Translations under genes and position numbers: made by a program
Shown: piece after piece, positions 44,269-53,036 of the stretch
How positions within the stretch are numbered: position 1 is the stretch's first letter
Layout: the number at the start of each line of letters is the position of its first letter
The notes under the pieces: model-generated
Told to the model about the DNA's origin: nothing
Seen by the model: only the letters and a program-made list of their open reading frames with translations
Database searches by the model: none
Assembly (NCBI GenBank): GCA_028875185.1
Contig: JAPPFH010000002.1
Location: forward strand, 94,336-158,335
Reading direction: 5' to 3'
Origin: Chloroflexota bacterium
GTDB lineage: Bacteria; Chloroflexota; Anaerolineae; Aggregatilineales; Phototrophicaceae
DNA: 64,000 bases

Positions 44269-45990
44269 ATGGAAGCGACGGGATTCTCAATCCTCACCGC
44301 CATCATTTTCATCCCGATCATCGCTGGCGTGGTCATCCTATTCCTCGATCGCAAGAATCGCGATCTGGTGCGCGGCGTCGGCGTGACCGCAGCCTCGGCT
44401 GTCTTGGCGCTGTCGCTCGCGGTCTTCTTTGGCTACGACAATTTCGTCAAGACCAGCGGCGGCTTGATTGAACAGCAAGCAGCGATGCTCGCGTCGGGCG
44501 TCGAGCTCAGCGGGGCGCGGATGTTCGCAGACGCGCTTGCCTTCGAGCAGCGGGTCGTCTGGGTGGAATCGCTAGGCATCGCCTACCATGTTGGCGTTGA
44601 TGGCGTGTCCGCGCCGATGGTGCTTCTAACAGGTATTGTAGCGGTCGCTGGCGTCTTGATCTCCTGGAAAATCGAAGACCGCCTGCGCGAATTCATGGCA
44701 TTCTTCATGTTCCTGGTTGCCGGCGTCTTTGGCGTCTTCATCGCTGTCGATCTCTTCATGCTCTTCTTCTTTTATGAACTGGCGATCTTCCCCATGTACT
44801 TGCTCATCGCCGGCTGGGGTTGGGTCAAGCTGCGCGAATACGCCGCCATGAAGCTGACGCTCTATATTCTGGTCGGCTCGGTCTTCGCGCTGGTCGGCGG
44901 GGTGGCGATGTATTTCGCCGCCGCCGATTTCTTTGCCGGCAATGGCGCCGATGTCTTGGACGCCGCCATCGCGGGGGGACTCTTGCCGCCCGACAGCGGA
45001 CCCTACAGTTGGAGCATCGTCCAGCTCACGCTCGCCGCCGAGAACGGCGCTTTTGGCATCGACATATTGGGCGTCGAGGGTCTGAACTTCGCCAAGTTCT
45101 GGTTCCCCTTCATGTTCATGGGCTTCGGCGTGCTGGCTGGCGTCTTCCCCTTCCACAATTGGTCGCCCGATGGTCACGTTGCCGCGCCCACTGCCGTTTC
45201 AATGATTCACGCCGGCGTCTTAATGAAGGTCGGCGCATTCGCCGCGCTGCGCTCAGGTGTACAGCTGCTGCCCGAAGGCGCTGATACGCATCTGCCCTGG
45301 ATGGTATTCCTGACGCTCATCAATGTTGTCTATGGCGCGCTCATCGCCTTCCGCCAGCGTGACTTCAAATATGTCATCGGCTTCTCATCGGTCAGCCACA
45401 TGGGCTTGGTAAGCATGGGTTGGGCGACGATGAACCTGACCGGCATGACCGGCGCCGGCATCCAGATGTTCAGCCACGGGGCGATGACGGCGCTCTTCTT
45501 CGGCGTCGTCGGCATGGTCTATGACCGCTCGCATACGCGCGACATCCCCAGCCTCGGCGGCTTCATGAGAGTTATGCCTTGGGTCGGCGTCGCCTTCGTC
45601 ATCGGCGGTTTGACTAGCATGGGCATGCCGGGCTTGAGCGGCTTCATTGCCGAATTCCCGATCTTTCAGGGAATGTGGGCGGCTTCCGAGCAAATCACGC
45701 TCCAGCTCGGCGCTTTCCAACTCAGCAATTATTACAGCGTCCTCGTCATCATTGCCGCTCTCGGGATCGTCATAACCGCCGCTTACGTGCTGCGCGTGGC
45801 TGACCAAGTCTTCTTCGGCGAGTTTGACGCCGAGCGTTTCCATGATGTCGGCAATATCGAAATGACCGACCGCATCGTCCTGATTATCCTGGGCGCGCCA
45901 CTCATCATCCTGGGCATTTACCCGCCGATCATGGCGCCCATGATCGAATCCGGCATCCGACCCCTTATCGCCCTATTGGGAGGTGGCTAG
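44269..45990 (+). CDS. NADH-quinone oxidoreductase subunit M, copy 2 (altered TM7)
   Basis: A 573-residue second NuoM-type antiporter-like subunit directly after the first. Family motifs include FYELAIFPMYLLI (TM5 Glu kept), GVLMKVGAFA (TM8 Lys kept) and SGFIAEFPIFQGMW (TM12 Glu kept). The TM7 segment reads GVLAGVFPFHNWSPDGH where copy 1 has CIKVPIWPFHTWLPDAH, so the TM7 lysine is Leu (L289). The two copies differ enough to be old paralogues. Known complexes with two NuoM subunits (the '2M' type) are thought to pump an extra ion; the missing Lys raises doubt about this copy's channel. Confidence 0.9.
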   Translation: MEATGFSILTAIIFIPIIAGVVILFLDRKNRDLVRGVGVTAASAVLALSLAVFFGYDNFVKTSGGLIEQQAAMLASGVELSGARMFADALAFEQRVVWVESLGIAYHVGVDGVSAPMVLLTGIVAVAGVLISWKIEDRLREFMAFFMFLVAGVFGVFIAVDLFMLFFFYELAIFPMYLLIAGWGWVKLREYAAMKLTLYILVGSVFALVGGVAMYFAAADFFAGNGADVLDAAIAGGLLPPDSGPYSWSIVQLTLAAENGAFGIDILGVEGLNFAKFWFPFMFMGFGVLAGVFPFHNWSPDGHVAAPTAVSMIHAGVLMKVGAFAALRSGVQLLPEGADTHLPWMVFLTLINVVYGALIAFRQRDFKYVIGFSSVSHMGLVSMGWATMNLTGMTGAGIQMFSHGAMTALFFGVVGMVYDRSHTRDIPSLGGFMRVMPWVGVAFVIGGLTSMGMPGLSGFIAEFPIFQGMWAASEQITLQLGAFQLSNYYSVLVIIAALGIVITAAYVLRVADQVFFGEFDAERFHDVGNIEMTDRIVLIILGAPLIILGIYPPIMAPMIESGIRPLIALLGGG

Positions 45991-47487
45991 ATGGAACTAG
46001 ATCTCTGGGCGCAGTTGCCATCCGTCTTGCCGGAGATTGGGCTGACCGCGCTGGCGATAGTCGTACTGTTTGCCGATATCTACGGCTCGCTGGCGACACG
46101 CCGCAATGTCGTCATCGTTTCCGCCATTGGCATGGCGCTGCTGGCGCTTGTGCCGCTGATATGGCAGCCGGACCCCGCGCTGTACGAAAACGGCGCGCTG
46201 CTCTGGGGCGGCATGATCAATTACGACCCGCTTTCGCAGATCTTCAAAGTGATGCTGCTGCTGGCTGGCGCCGTGACTTGCCTGATGGCAGCCGGCGACA
46301 AAGGCGTCGGCGATAAAGGCGAATTCTACCTGATCGTCATCGTCGCCACCCTGGGCGGCTTGATGATGTCCAGCGCCGCCGACCTGATTCTGGTATTCGT
46401 GGCTTTGGAAACGCTTTCAATTCCGCTCTACATGTTGGCCAGCTTTCGCCGCGGCGATCAGCGTTCGGCCGAGAGCGGCATGAAGTATTTCCTCTACGGC
46501 GCCTTCGCTTCCGCGATCATGCTCTTCGGTTTCAGCTTGCTCTATGGATTCGCCGGCACGACCAATCTCGCTGGCATCGCCGCTGCCATGAGCGCGGGGC
46601 TGGAAGAGGGGCTGGTCGCCGTCATGACCGCGCTGGTGATGGTGGTCGTCGGCTTCGGCTTCAAAATCAGCGCCGTGCCCTTCCACTTTTGGGCGCCGGA
46701 TGTTTACGAAGGCGCGCCCACGCCGGTCACCGCCTTCGTCAGCGTGTCAAGCAAAGCCGCCAGCTTCGCCCTCCTGCTGCGCTTCCTGACCGCAGTCTTC
46801 CCGCCGGATCTCGCCATCGCCGGCGTCGTCATTCAAGACTTCTGGGTGAATTTGCTGGTGGTCGTCTCAATCGTATCCATGACGCTTGGCAATGTGGTCG
46901 CTCTGCGCCAGAGCAATATCAAGCGCTTGCTGGCGTACTCGTCCATCGCGCAAGCCGGTTACACGCTTATCGGCGTCGTCGCGCTCCAGGGCGCGAACGA
47001 CAGCTTGGCGGTCGCCTCCGTCTCATTCTACATGTTCATGTATATCTTCACCAACTTGCTCGTTTTCGGCGGCGTCATCTTGTTCATCGCCAAGACGGAC
47101 ACGGAAGAGATCAGCGACATGGCTGGCTTAAACCGCCGCAGCCCCTGGCTGGCGCTCTTTATTACGATTGGCTTGCTCTCGCTCGGCGGGATTCCACCGG
47201 CGGCCGGCTTCTTCGGCAAATTCTTCCTTTTCCAAGCGGCGGTGAATTCGAACCTCGTCGGCTTGGCGCTGATCGCCGTAACCAACGCCATTATCGCGCT
47301 CTACTATTATTTGGTCGTCATCAAGGTGATGTACGTTGATGTGGGTCCGGACGAAGACAAACCGATCGCCATACCGCGCGCCTATGGCTGGTCACTCGGC
47401 ATAACCGCGCTGGTCGTGATCTTGCTCGGCACGATCGCGGTCACGCCGATTTACGATTGGGCCGCTTTGGGCGCACGAGGTTTGTAA
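45991..47487 (+). CDS. nuoN: NADH-quinone oxidoreductase subunit N
   Basis: A 498-residue antiporter-like subunit nearest the quinone module. Motifs include VALETLSIPLYMLASFRRGD (TM5 Glu), GFGFKISAVPFHFWAPDVYEG (TM7 Lys), RLLAYSSIAQAGYTLIG and GGIPPAAGFFGKFFLF (TM12 Lys), all as in NuoN. Its ATG directly follows the copy 2 NuoM stop, with no gap. It is the last complex I gene here. Confidence 0.95.
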   Translation: MELDLWAQLPSVLPEIGLTALAIVVLFADIYGSLATRRNVVIVSAIGMALLALVPLIWQPDPALYENGALLWGGMINYDPLSQIFKVMLLLAGAVTCLMAAGDKGVGDKGEFYLIVIVATLGGLMMSSAADLILVFVALETLSIPLYMLASFRRGDQRSAESGMKYFLYGAFASAIMLFGFSLLYGFAGTTNLAGIAAAMSAGLEEGLVAVMTALVMVVVGFGFKISAVPFHFWAPDVYEGAPTPVTAFVSVSSKAASFALLLRFLTAVFPPDLAIAGVVIQDFWVNLLVVVSIVSMTLGNVVALRQSNIKRLLAYSSIAQAGYTLIGVVALQGANDSLAVASVSFYMFMYIFTNLLVFGGVILFIAKTDTEEISDMAGLNRRSPWLALFITIGLLSLGGIPPAAGFFGKFFLFQAAVNSNLVGLALIAVTNAIIALYYYLVVIKVMYVDVGPDEDKPIAIPRAYGWSLGITALVVILLGTIAVTPIYDWAALGARGL

Positions 47488-47591
47488 AGGGGAATCGCTG
47501 TGGCTATGCAATTTCATTTGTGATAAAATTCTCGAAGTTTGCCGATGGAGTTGAACCACCCTTGATTTATTGATGTCAAGACATGCGCTAA

Positions 47592-47861
47592 ATGAAACCG
47601 GGTAGCAATCCCCTATCGACTTATGGTCTCGTTGCGGGGGTGGTTGGGCAAGTCGGATGCATGATCTTGCTCATCATTCTGGGAACATTACTGCTTGGCT
47701 TGGCGCTGGATGAAGCATTCGGGACGCGTCCTACATTCTTATTCATTATGCTATTGGTTAGCCTTCCAATAAGTACAGCGGCAATATTTTTTTATACGAG
47801 ATTTAAAGCCAGACAGCTCCACGGCACAGCTAGCAAGAAGGAGGAAGATATAAGTGAATAG
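47592..47861 (+). CDS. AtpZ/AtpI-like ATP synthase accessory membrane protein
   Basis: An 89-residue protein with two hydrophobic helices (about 12-38 and 46-67) and a polar C-terminus. The LLGLALDEAFGTRPTFLFIMLL pattern (quoted in part; DEAFGT between helices) resembles the AtpZ family, encoded ahead of atpB in many bacteria and proposed to help Fo assembly or Mg2+ supply. It overlaps the atpB start by 8 bp. The promoter of the atp run is probably in the 104-bp gap after nuoN, where TGATAAAAT is a weak -10 candidate. Confidence 0.7.
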   Translation: MKPGSNPLSTYGLVAGVVGQVGCMILLIILGTLLLGLALDEAFGTRPTFLFIMLLVSLPISTAAIFFYTRFKARQLHGTASKKEEDISE

Positions 47862-49266
47862 CTTTTGGAACGGGAAACGCCGCTATGTCGCTCTGCTGAT
47901 GTTCCTCAGCGGTGTCTTTGTCGCGCTGCGGGTTCCACCTGTCATTCCCTTCATCCAATTGCCCGGCGAGAAATTCCCCGAAGGTTACAACATTCCCTTC
48001 ACCGACATACGGCTCACCAATACCTTCGTGGCCGCGGTGATCGTCTGGATTTTGCTGCTGCTCTTCGTGGTGTATGTCTCGCGGCGCCGGCCCAAAGACG
48101 GCAACGAAACGCCACCCGGCGGCTTTTACAACATGTTTGAGGCGCTCTTTGAAGGGCTGATGGGTTTCATCGGCGGTATCGCCGGCGGCGCGCATTTCCG
48201 CCTCATCTTCAACATGTTCATGACGATCTTCCTGGTCGTGCTTATAGCCAACTGGATGGAGCTCGTGCCCGGCGTCGATACGATCGGCTTTATCCATCCG
48301 CACGTTAAAGAAAAGTACGACGCCGCAACCGACGAATACAAGGTTGTGACAACGGATGGCTACGAGATCTATCAGGGCTTCCTCGGTTTCTCCTACGTCA
48401 ACGGGCAATGCGACTGGATCAGCCCGGCCGATGAAGCGGCCGCCGACGCATCGGCGATGACCGCGGCGGTCGCGGCGCGCTCCGCTGCCGAAGAGGACGC
48501 GCTGGCTGACGCCGCCTATGCCCGCTACAAGGCGAAACATGACGGGCACGGCGATGACGCGCCGGGCGATTCATCGGGCGATGCCCACACCGAAGACGAT
48601 CATGCGACGGCGAGTGTTGATACAGACGCAACCGCCGCCGCTTATGACGAGGTTCTGGCGGGGCGCACGGCAGAGAAACAGGCGCGGCGCGATCGCGGCT
48701 GCTATACAGGCGTGGCGACATCCTCATGGGAAGCCGGCTACATCGAGCCGGACAAGAGCGAGAAGAAGCTTATCCCGCTGCACCCGGACCCCAGCAGCGA
48801 CGAGGCGAAGCTGGTGCCCTGGGTTGTGCTGCCCTTCGTCCGCGTAGCTTCGACCGACCTGAATATGACGCTGACCCTTGGTCTGATTTCCTTCGTCATG
48901 ATTCAGTACATCGGCTTCAAGGCGCTCGGCATCGGCTACCTGACCAAGTTCTTCAATTTCGGCACGCTCTTCAAGTCGCCCTTGGGCGGTATTGACGTCG
49001 CTGTCGGCTTGCTGGAACTCATCGGGGATTTCGCCAAGATTCTCTCGTTTAGCTTCCGTCTCCTGGGCAATATATTCGCCGGATCTATCGTGCTATTCGT
49101 CATGAGCTTCCTGGTGCCGATCTTGCCCTGGCCCTTCTTCATCCTCGAATTCTTCGTCGGCGTCATTCAGGCGTTGGTATTTGGTCTGTTGACTGCGATC
49201 TTCATGAACCTGGCGACCATTAGCCACCATCATGATGACGAACACGATCACGCCGAAGCACATTAG
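47854..49266 (+). CDS. atpB: ATP synthase Fo subunit a with a very long insertion
   Basis: Subunit a makes the two half-channels for protons beside the c-ring. The 470 residues are far above the usual 220-320. Helices lie at about 11-27, 56-77, 115-137 and from 333 on. The essential arginine is in SFRLLGNIFAGS (R402), and the TDLNMTLTLGLISF segment is canonical. Between the helix ending NWMELVPG and TDLN (about 142-325) is an insertion of about 170 residues rich in Ala, Asp, Glu and His (HGHGDD-like runs, DAHTEDDH). From the known topology it faces outside. The start is a GTG after AGGAGG at 9 bp spacing. Confidence 0.92.
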   Translation: MNSFWNGKRRYVALLMFLSGVFVALRVPPVIPFIQLPGEKFPEGYNIPFTDIRLTNTFVAAVIVWILLLLFVVYVSRRRPKDGNETPPGGFYNMFEALFEGLMGFIGGIAGGAHFRLIFNMFMTIFLVVLIANWMELVPGVDTIGFIHPHVKEKYDAATDEYKVVTTDGYEIYQGFLGFSYVNGQCDWISPADEAAADASAMTAAVAARSAAEEDALADAAYARYKAKHDGHGDDAPGDSSGDAHTEDDHATASVDTDATAAAYDEVLAGRTAEKQARRDRGCYTGVATSSWEAGYIEPDKSEKKLIPLHPDPSSDEAKLVPWVVLPFVRVASTDLNMTLTLGLISFVMIQYIGFKALGIGYLTKFFNFGTLFKSPLGGIDVAVGLLELIGDFAKILSFSFRLLGNIFAGSIVLFVMSFLVPILPWPFFILEFFVGVIQALVFGLLTAIFMNLATISHHHDDEHDHAEAH

Positions 49267-49310
49267 TCCATTGACACGCAGATTTAAGCGCATAACTGGA
49301 GGAAAACTAA

Positions 49311-49553
49311 ATGGATCCACAATCAACGATTATCCTGGGTAAGGCGATCGGCGCGGGCTTGGCGATGATCGGCGCGGCTGGCGGCGGTATCGGCATCGGC
49401 CTCTCGGTCGGCGGCGCTGTGCAAGCGATGGGGCGCAATCCCGATCACACCGCAACCATTCAGACCAACATGATCCTCGGCGTCGCCTTTGCGGAAGCGG
49501 TCGCCATTTACGCCCTGGTTGTGTCGCTGATTATCCTCTTCGTACTCAGCTAG
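49311..49553 (+). CDS. atpE: ATP synthase Fo subunit c
   Basis: The c subunit is the two-helix proteolipid that forms the rotor ring. The 80 residues have the Gly-rich first helix (AAGGGIGIGLSVGG), the polar loop GRNPDH, and the ion-binding glutamate in GVAFAEAVAIYALVVSLI. The residue after the Glu is Ala and the first helix lacks the Gln/Pro of sodium c-rings, which points to protons. GGAGG lies 8 bp before the ATG. Confidence 0.95.
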   Translation: MDPQSTIILGKAIGAGLAMIGAAGGGIGIGLSVGGAVQAMGRNPDHTATIQTNMILGVAFAEAVAIYALVVSLIILFVLS

Positions 49554-49582
49554 GCTGGGTTGGAGATCCAAAGGAGGAGAAT

Positions 49583-50293
49583 ATGAGCGTACTAGACAAC
49601 CTTGGCATCAACCCCGGTCTGATGCTTATTTGGGCGATTGCTTTCATCGTGCTCTACACCGTGCTGACGCGTTTCATCTATGACCCGCTGACCAATGTGC
49701 TCAACGAACGGCGCAACCGCATCGCCAAGGGTTTGGAAGATGCGGCGGCGGCGGCGCGCGCCCGTGAAAACGCCGAAGCTGAAGCCGAAAAGATCCTGGC
49801 GCAAGCCCGCAGCGAAGCGCAAAAGGTGATCGACGAAGCCCGCGGCCGTGGCGAAGGCGTCGCCAGCACGATCGAAAGCGATGCGCGGCAAGAGGCCGCC
49901 CGTATTCAGTACGACGCCCAGAACGAAGCGGTCGCCATTCGCAATGCCGAGCTCGGCAACCTGCGTGATCAGGTGCTTAATATCTCGGTCGCCGTCGCCG
50001 GGCGCATCCTGGGTGAAAATATCAGCAAGACGAAGCAGAAGGCGCTGGTCAACAGCTTCATCACCGATCTGCCCGACGGCGCCAAAGGCATCGGCGGGGG
50101 AGTTGAAGTCGTCAGCGCCATGCCTTTGACCGCAGACGAACAGAAGTCAATCACAGCCGAGGTCGGCGCGGATGAAGCGGAATTCTCCGTCGATCCCTCG
50201 ATCCTCGGCGGGCTAATCGTGCGCTGGCCTGGCGGCATGGTTGATGGCAGCGTCCGTTCGCAGTTGAACGAAATGGCGCGCAGCTTGAGCTAA
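49583..50293 (+). CDS. atpF: ATP synthase subunit b with delta-like C-terminal domain
   Basis: A 236-residue protein. Residues 1-40 are the b-subunit membrane helix (LMLIWAIAFIVLYTVLTRFI), followed by a long charged helix rich in Ala/Glu/Arg (about 45-150) as in the peripheral stalk. Residues about 168-236 match the C-terminal part of subunit delta/OSCP: VEVVSAMPLTADEQ, then DPSILGGLIVRWPGGMVDGS. The N-terminal helical bundle of delta, which binds alpha, is absent. No separate atpH follows; the next gene is murE. It is preceded by AAAGGAGGAG. Confidence 0.88.
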   Translation: MSVLDNLGINPGLMLIWAIAFIVLYTVLTRFIYDPLTNVLNERRNRIAKGLEDAAAAARARENAEAEAEKILAQARSEAQKVIDEARGRGEGVASTIESDARQEAARIQYDAQNEAVAIRNAELGNLRDQVLNISVAVAGRILGENISKTKQKALVNSFITDLPDGAKGIGGGVEVVSAMPLTADEQKSITAEVGADEAEFSVDPSILGGLIVRWPGGMVDGSVRSQLNEMARSLS

Positions 50294-50306
50294 GAATTGG
50301 AAAGTC

Positions 50307-50377
50307 GTGTGGGCGACTGACGCTTAGAATCCACGCAAGCCGGTGAGTCGCCCGCTAGTAGCGCTGCGTTCCCACAC
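50307..50377 (+). promoter_or_regulatory. Inverted repeats in the atpF-murE gap
   Basis: GGGCGACT (50311-50318) and AGTCGCCC (50346-50353) are perfect inverted arms. GTGTGGG (50307-50313) can instead pair with CCCACAC (50371-50377), sharing the GGG. No T-run follows, so this is not a standard terminator. It may be a folded spacer, processing site or attenuator between atpF and murE. Confidence 0.4.
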
Positions 50378-50490
50378 CAACATCTCGAACGCGCTGGATA
50401 GTCTCCGGCGCGTTTGCATTTGTCAGCTTCCCCCAAGCGTGATTGAATAAGCCTAGAGCGCAAAGTCGTCGAAGGCAGCGCATAGCAATT

Positions 50491-52041
50491 ATGCCAAAGA
50501 CCCTGCAGGTATTGCTCGCCGCGATCTCGGCGGATCAAATCATAGCGACCTGCGGCGATCCCGCGACGCCAATCACGGCGCCGGTTGTTGAATCGAGCCG
50601 CGAAGTCGAGCCGGGCGGTCTCTTCGTCGCCCGCAGGGGGCAGTCCGCCGATGGCCATGATTTCATCCCGGACGCCATTGCCGCCGGCGCCGCCGCCATC
50701 ATCGGCGAATCCGAGCAGCCGAATCTTCCCGTTCCTTACGTCCAGGTCAAAAACGCCGGGCAAGCCCTTGGTCAGCTGGCGGCCGCTTGGCACGATTTCC
50801 CTTCGCGCAAGCTGGTCGTGATCGGAGTCACTGGCACCGACGGCAAGACCACCACCTGTCATCTTCTGCACAGCATTCTCCAGCGCGCACGCGGGATAAA
50901 GCCCGGTTACATCAGCACGATATCAGCCGACTTTGGCGCCGAAACCGCACCAACAGGCTTGCACGTCACCACGCCCAGCGCCCCGCGGATTCAAGCCTAT
51001 CTGGCGAAGATGGTCGACGCTGGCTTAACCCATTGCATCCTCGAGATGACCAGCCACGGTTTGGCTCAGGGACGCTTGAGCGGCGTCGACATCGACGTGG
51101 CGGTATTGACCAACGTGATGCACGAACACCTCGATTATCACGGCAGCTGGGAAGATTACCGTGCCGCGAAAGCCATCATGTTTCAAATGCTCGAATCGTC
51201 GTGGCGCAAACCCGGTGTCTGCAAGGTCTCCGTGCTCAACGCGGACGATCAGTCGCTCGCCTGTTTCGCCGCGATCCCGGCGGACCGTGCCGTCACGTTC
51301 AGCATCGAGAATCCGTCCGATTTTCGCGCATCCGATACCGCCTTCGCGCCGAAGGGCGCGCGCTTTCGCCTGGCTGGTCAAGACCTCACAATGCAGCTCT
51401 TGGGCGGGTTCAACATCGCCAACGCGCTGGCGGCCATCAGCGGGGCGCGATCGTTAGGCATTGGCTGGGGCGCTATCAAAGCCGGAATCGCCGCGGTTAA
51501 ATTCATCCCCGGGCGCATGGAGCGCATCGACGAAGGCCAAGATTTCATCGCTATGGTTGATTTCGCCCATACTCCGAATGCGCTAAAGCGGGCGCTGGAA
51601 GCCGGGCGGGCGCTGTTGAAGCCCGGCAAACGCGTGATCGCCGTCTTCGGCAGCGCCGGTTTGCGCGATATCGAAAAGCGCCGCATGATGGCGCAGACCT
51701 CGGCGCAATTGGCTGACATGACCATCTTGACCGCGGAAGACCCGCGCACAGAATCACTTGATGCCATTCTGGCGATGATGGCGGCCGGCTGCCGGTCCGA
51801 AGGCGGCGTCGAAGGCGAAACATTCATCCGCATTCCCGACCGCGGAGAAGCGATCCACCGGGCTTGCCAAATAGCGTTGCCCGACGATCTTGTGATGGCA
51901 TGCGGCAAGGGCCACGAGCAGAGCATGTGCTTCGGCGCGACCGAGCATCCCTGGGACGACCGTGAGGCGCTGCGATCAGCGCTGCAGGGCGCGCCGCTAA
52001 ATACGCTGCCCACCGCCCGCGTGAATCGTCGACGGCGCTAA
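50491..52041 (+). CDS. murE: UDP-MurNAc-tripeptide synthetase MurE
   Basis: MurE adds the third stem residue (a diamino acid) to UDP-MurNAc-dipeptide using ATP. The 516 residues have the substrate-site start VESSREVEPGGLFVA, the P-loop IGVTGTDGKTTTCHLL (about 112), the central MTSHGLAQGR and MHEHLDYHGSWEDYRAAK motifs, and the C-terminal DFAHTPNALK. The substrate-selecting motif is EDPR (416-419) where meso-DAP enzymes have DNPR. The ATG at 50491 is preferred over a TTG 48 bp earlier. It is 37 kb away from the division cluster. Confidence 0.93.
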   Translation: MPKTLQVLLAAISADQIIATCGDPATPITAPVVESSREVEPGGLFVARRGQSADGHDFIPDAIAAGAAAIIGESEQPNLPVPYVQVKNAGQALGQLAAAWHDFPSRKLVVIGVTGTDGKTTTCHLLHSILQRARGIKPGYISTISADFGAETAPTGLHVTTPSAPRIQAYLAKMVDAGLTHCILEMTSHGLAQGRLSGVDIDVAVLTNVMHEHLDYHGSWEDYRAAKAIMFQMLESSWRKPGVCKVSVLNADDQSLACFAAIPADRAVTFSIENPSDFRASDTAFAPKGARFRLAGQDLTMQLLGGFNIANALAAISGARSLGIGWGAIKAGIAAVKFIPGRMERIDEGQDFIAMVDFAHTPNALKRALEAGRALLKPGKRVIAVFGSAGLRDIEKRRMMAQTSAQLADMTILTAEDPRTESLDAILAMMAAGCRSEGGVEGETFIRIPDRGEAIHRACQIALPDDLVMACGKGHEQSMCFGATEHPWDDREALRSALQGAPLNTLPTARVNRRRR

Positions 52042-52130
52042 GACACACCGGCAATCGAACTGTAAATGATATGTAAGAGGGAGCCAGCCGATTCATGGTA
52101 GAATCAGCATAGTGCGCGCGCGAGGCTGAT

Positions 52131-53036
52131 GTGCTGGATCTTGGTATCGTCATCGTTAACTGGAATACCCGCGACTTGCTTGACCGCTGCCTGCGGACAG
52201 TGTGCGATAGCCACGGCGACATCCGCTTTCGCGTCATCGTGGTGGATAACGCCTCCGCCGATGGCAGCGCCGCCATGGTCAAGCGGAAATACCCGCAAGC
52301 CGAATTGATCGCCAGCCCGGAAAACGTCGGCTACCCACGCGGCAACAATATCGGATTACGCGCCTTGGGATATCGCGGCGCCCGCGATGTCGACCGGGCA
52401 GCGCCGCGTTACGCGCTGCTGTTGAACCCCGATACCGAGCTGCCGTCGAACGCGCTCGTCCAGATGATCCAATTTATGGATTCTCGACCAGATGTCGGCG
52501 TGGCTGGTCCAAAGCTGGTATTGACAGACGGCAGCCTCGACAAAGCCTGCCGCCGCGGCTTTCCCACGCCTTTGGTCAGCTTCTATCACTATTCCGGGTT
52601 GGCGAAGCTCTTCCCTCGCAACCAACGCTTCGGCCGCTACAACATGACCTTCGTGGATGAAGATCAGGACGTTGAAGTCGATTCCGTGGTTGGCGCCTAT
52701 ATGCAGGTGCGCAAGGGAGCGATTGAGCGAGCGGGGCTGCTGGATGAGGCATTCTTCATGTATGGCGAAGACTTGGATTGGGCTTACCGCATAAAGCAGG
52801 CTGGCTACAATGTATGGTACCATGCGGCTGTCACCGTTCATCATGTGAAGCGCGCCGCCAGCAGGCAAAGCTCAAAGGCGCAATTCGAGTTTTGGCGCGC
52901 CATGCTGATCTTTTACCGCAAACATTATCGCCGCGGCGCCATCTATCCAGTGCATCTGATGATCCTGATGGCGCTCTTGTTCAAAGGAGGTCCGGGCTTA
53001 TGGCAGGAGATTCGCAACCCGTCTCATACAATGTAG
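52131..53036 (+). CDS. GT2-family glycosyltransferase
   Basis: A 301-residue GT-A fold glycosyltransferase, rhamnosyltransferase-like. It starts LGIVIVNWNTRDLLDRCL, with the first nucleotide-binding Asp in VIVVDNASADGS and the metal-binding DxD-type region LLLNPDTELP, then GAYMQVRKGAIERAGLLDEAFFMYGEDLDWAYR as the acceptor segment (key part: FMYGEDLDW). The GTG start at 52131 gives this start. It overlaps the sugar-1-phosphate transferase gene by 37 bp, suggesting co-expression for a surface polysaccharide. Confidence 0.88.
   Translation: MLDLGIVIVNWNTRDLLDRCLRTVCDSHGDIRFRVIVVDNASADGSAAMVKRKYPQAELIASPENVGYPRGNNIGLRALGYRGARDVDRAAPRYALLLNPDTELPSNALVQMIQFMDSRPDVGVAGPKLVLTDGSLDKACRRGFPTPLVSFYHYSGLAKLFPRNQRFGRYNMTFVDEDQDVEVDSVVGAYMQVRKGAIERAGLLDEAFFMYGEDLDWAYRIKQAGYNVWYHAAVTVHHVKRAASRQSSKAQFEFWRAMLIFYRKHYRRGAIYPVHLMILMALLFKGGPGLWQEIRNPSHTM

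Noticed and set aside
48550-48800. Two genes or a frameshift in atpB because of the low-complexity segment
   Set aside because: A single frame runs from the N-terminal helices through the insertion to the essential Arg, with normal neighbours.
50311-50353. Rho-independent terminator after atpF
   Set aside because: The stem has a 27-base loop and no T-run follows.
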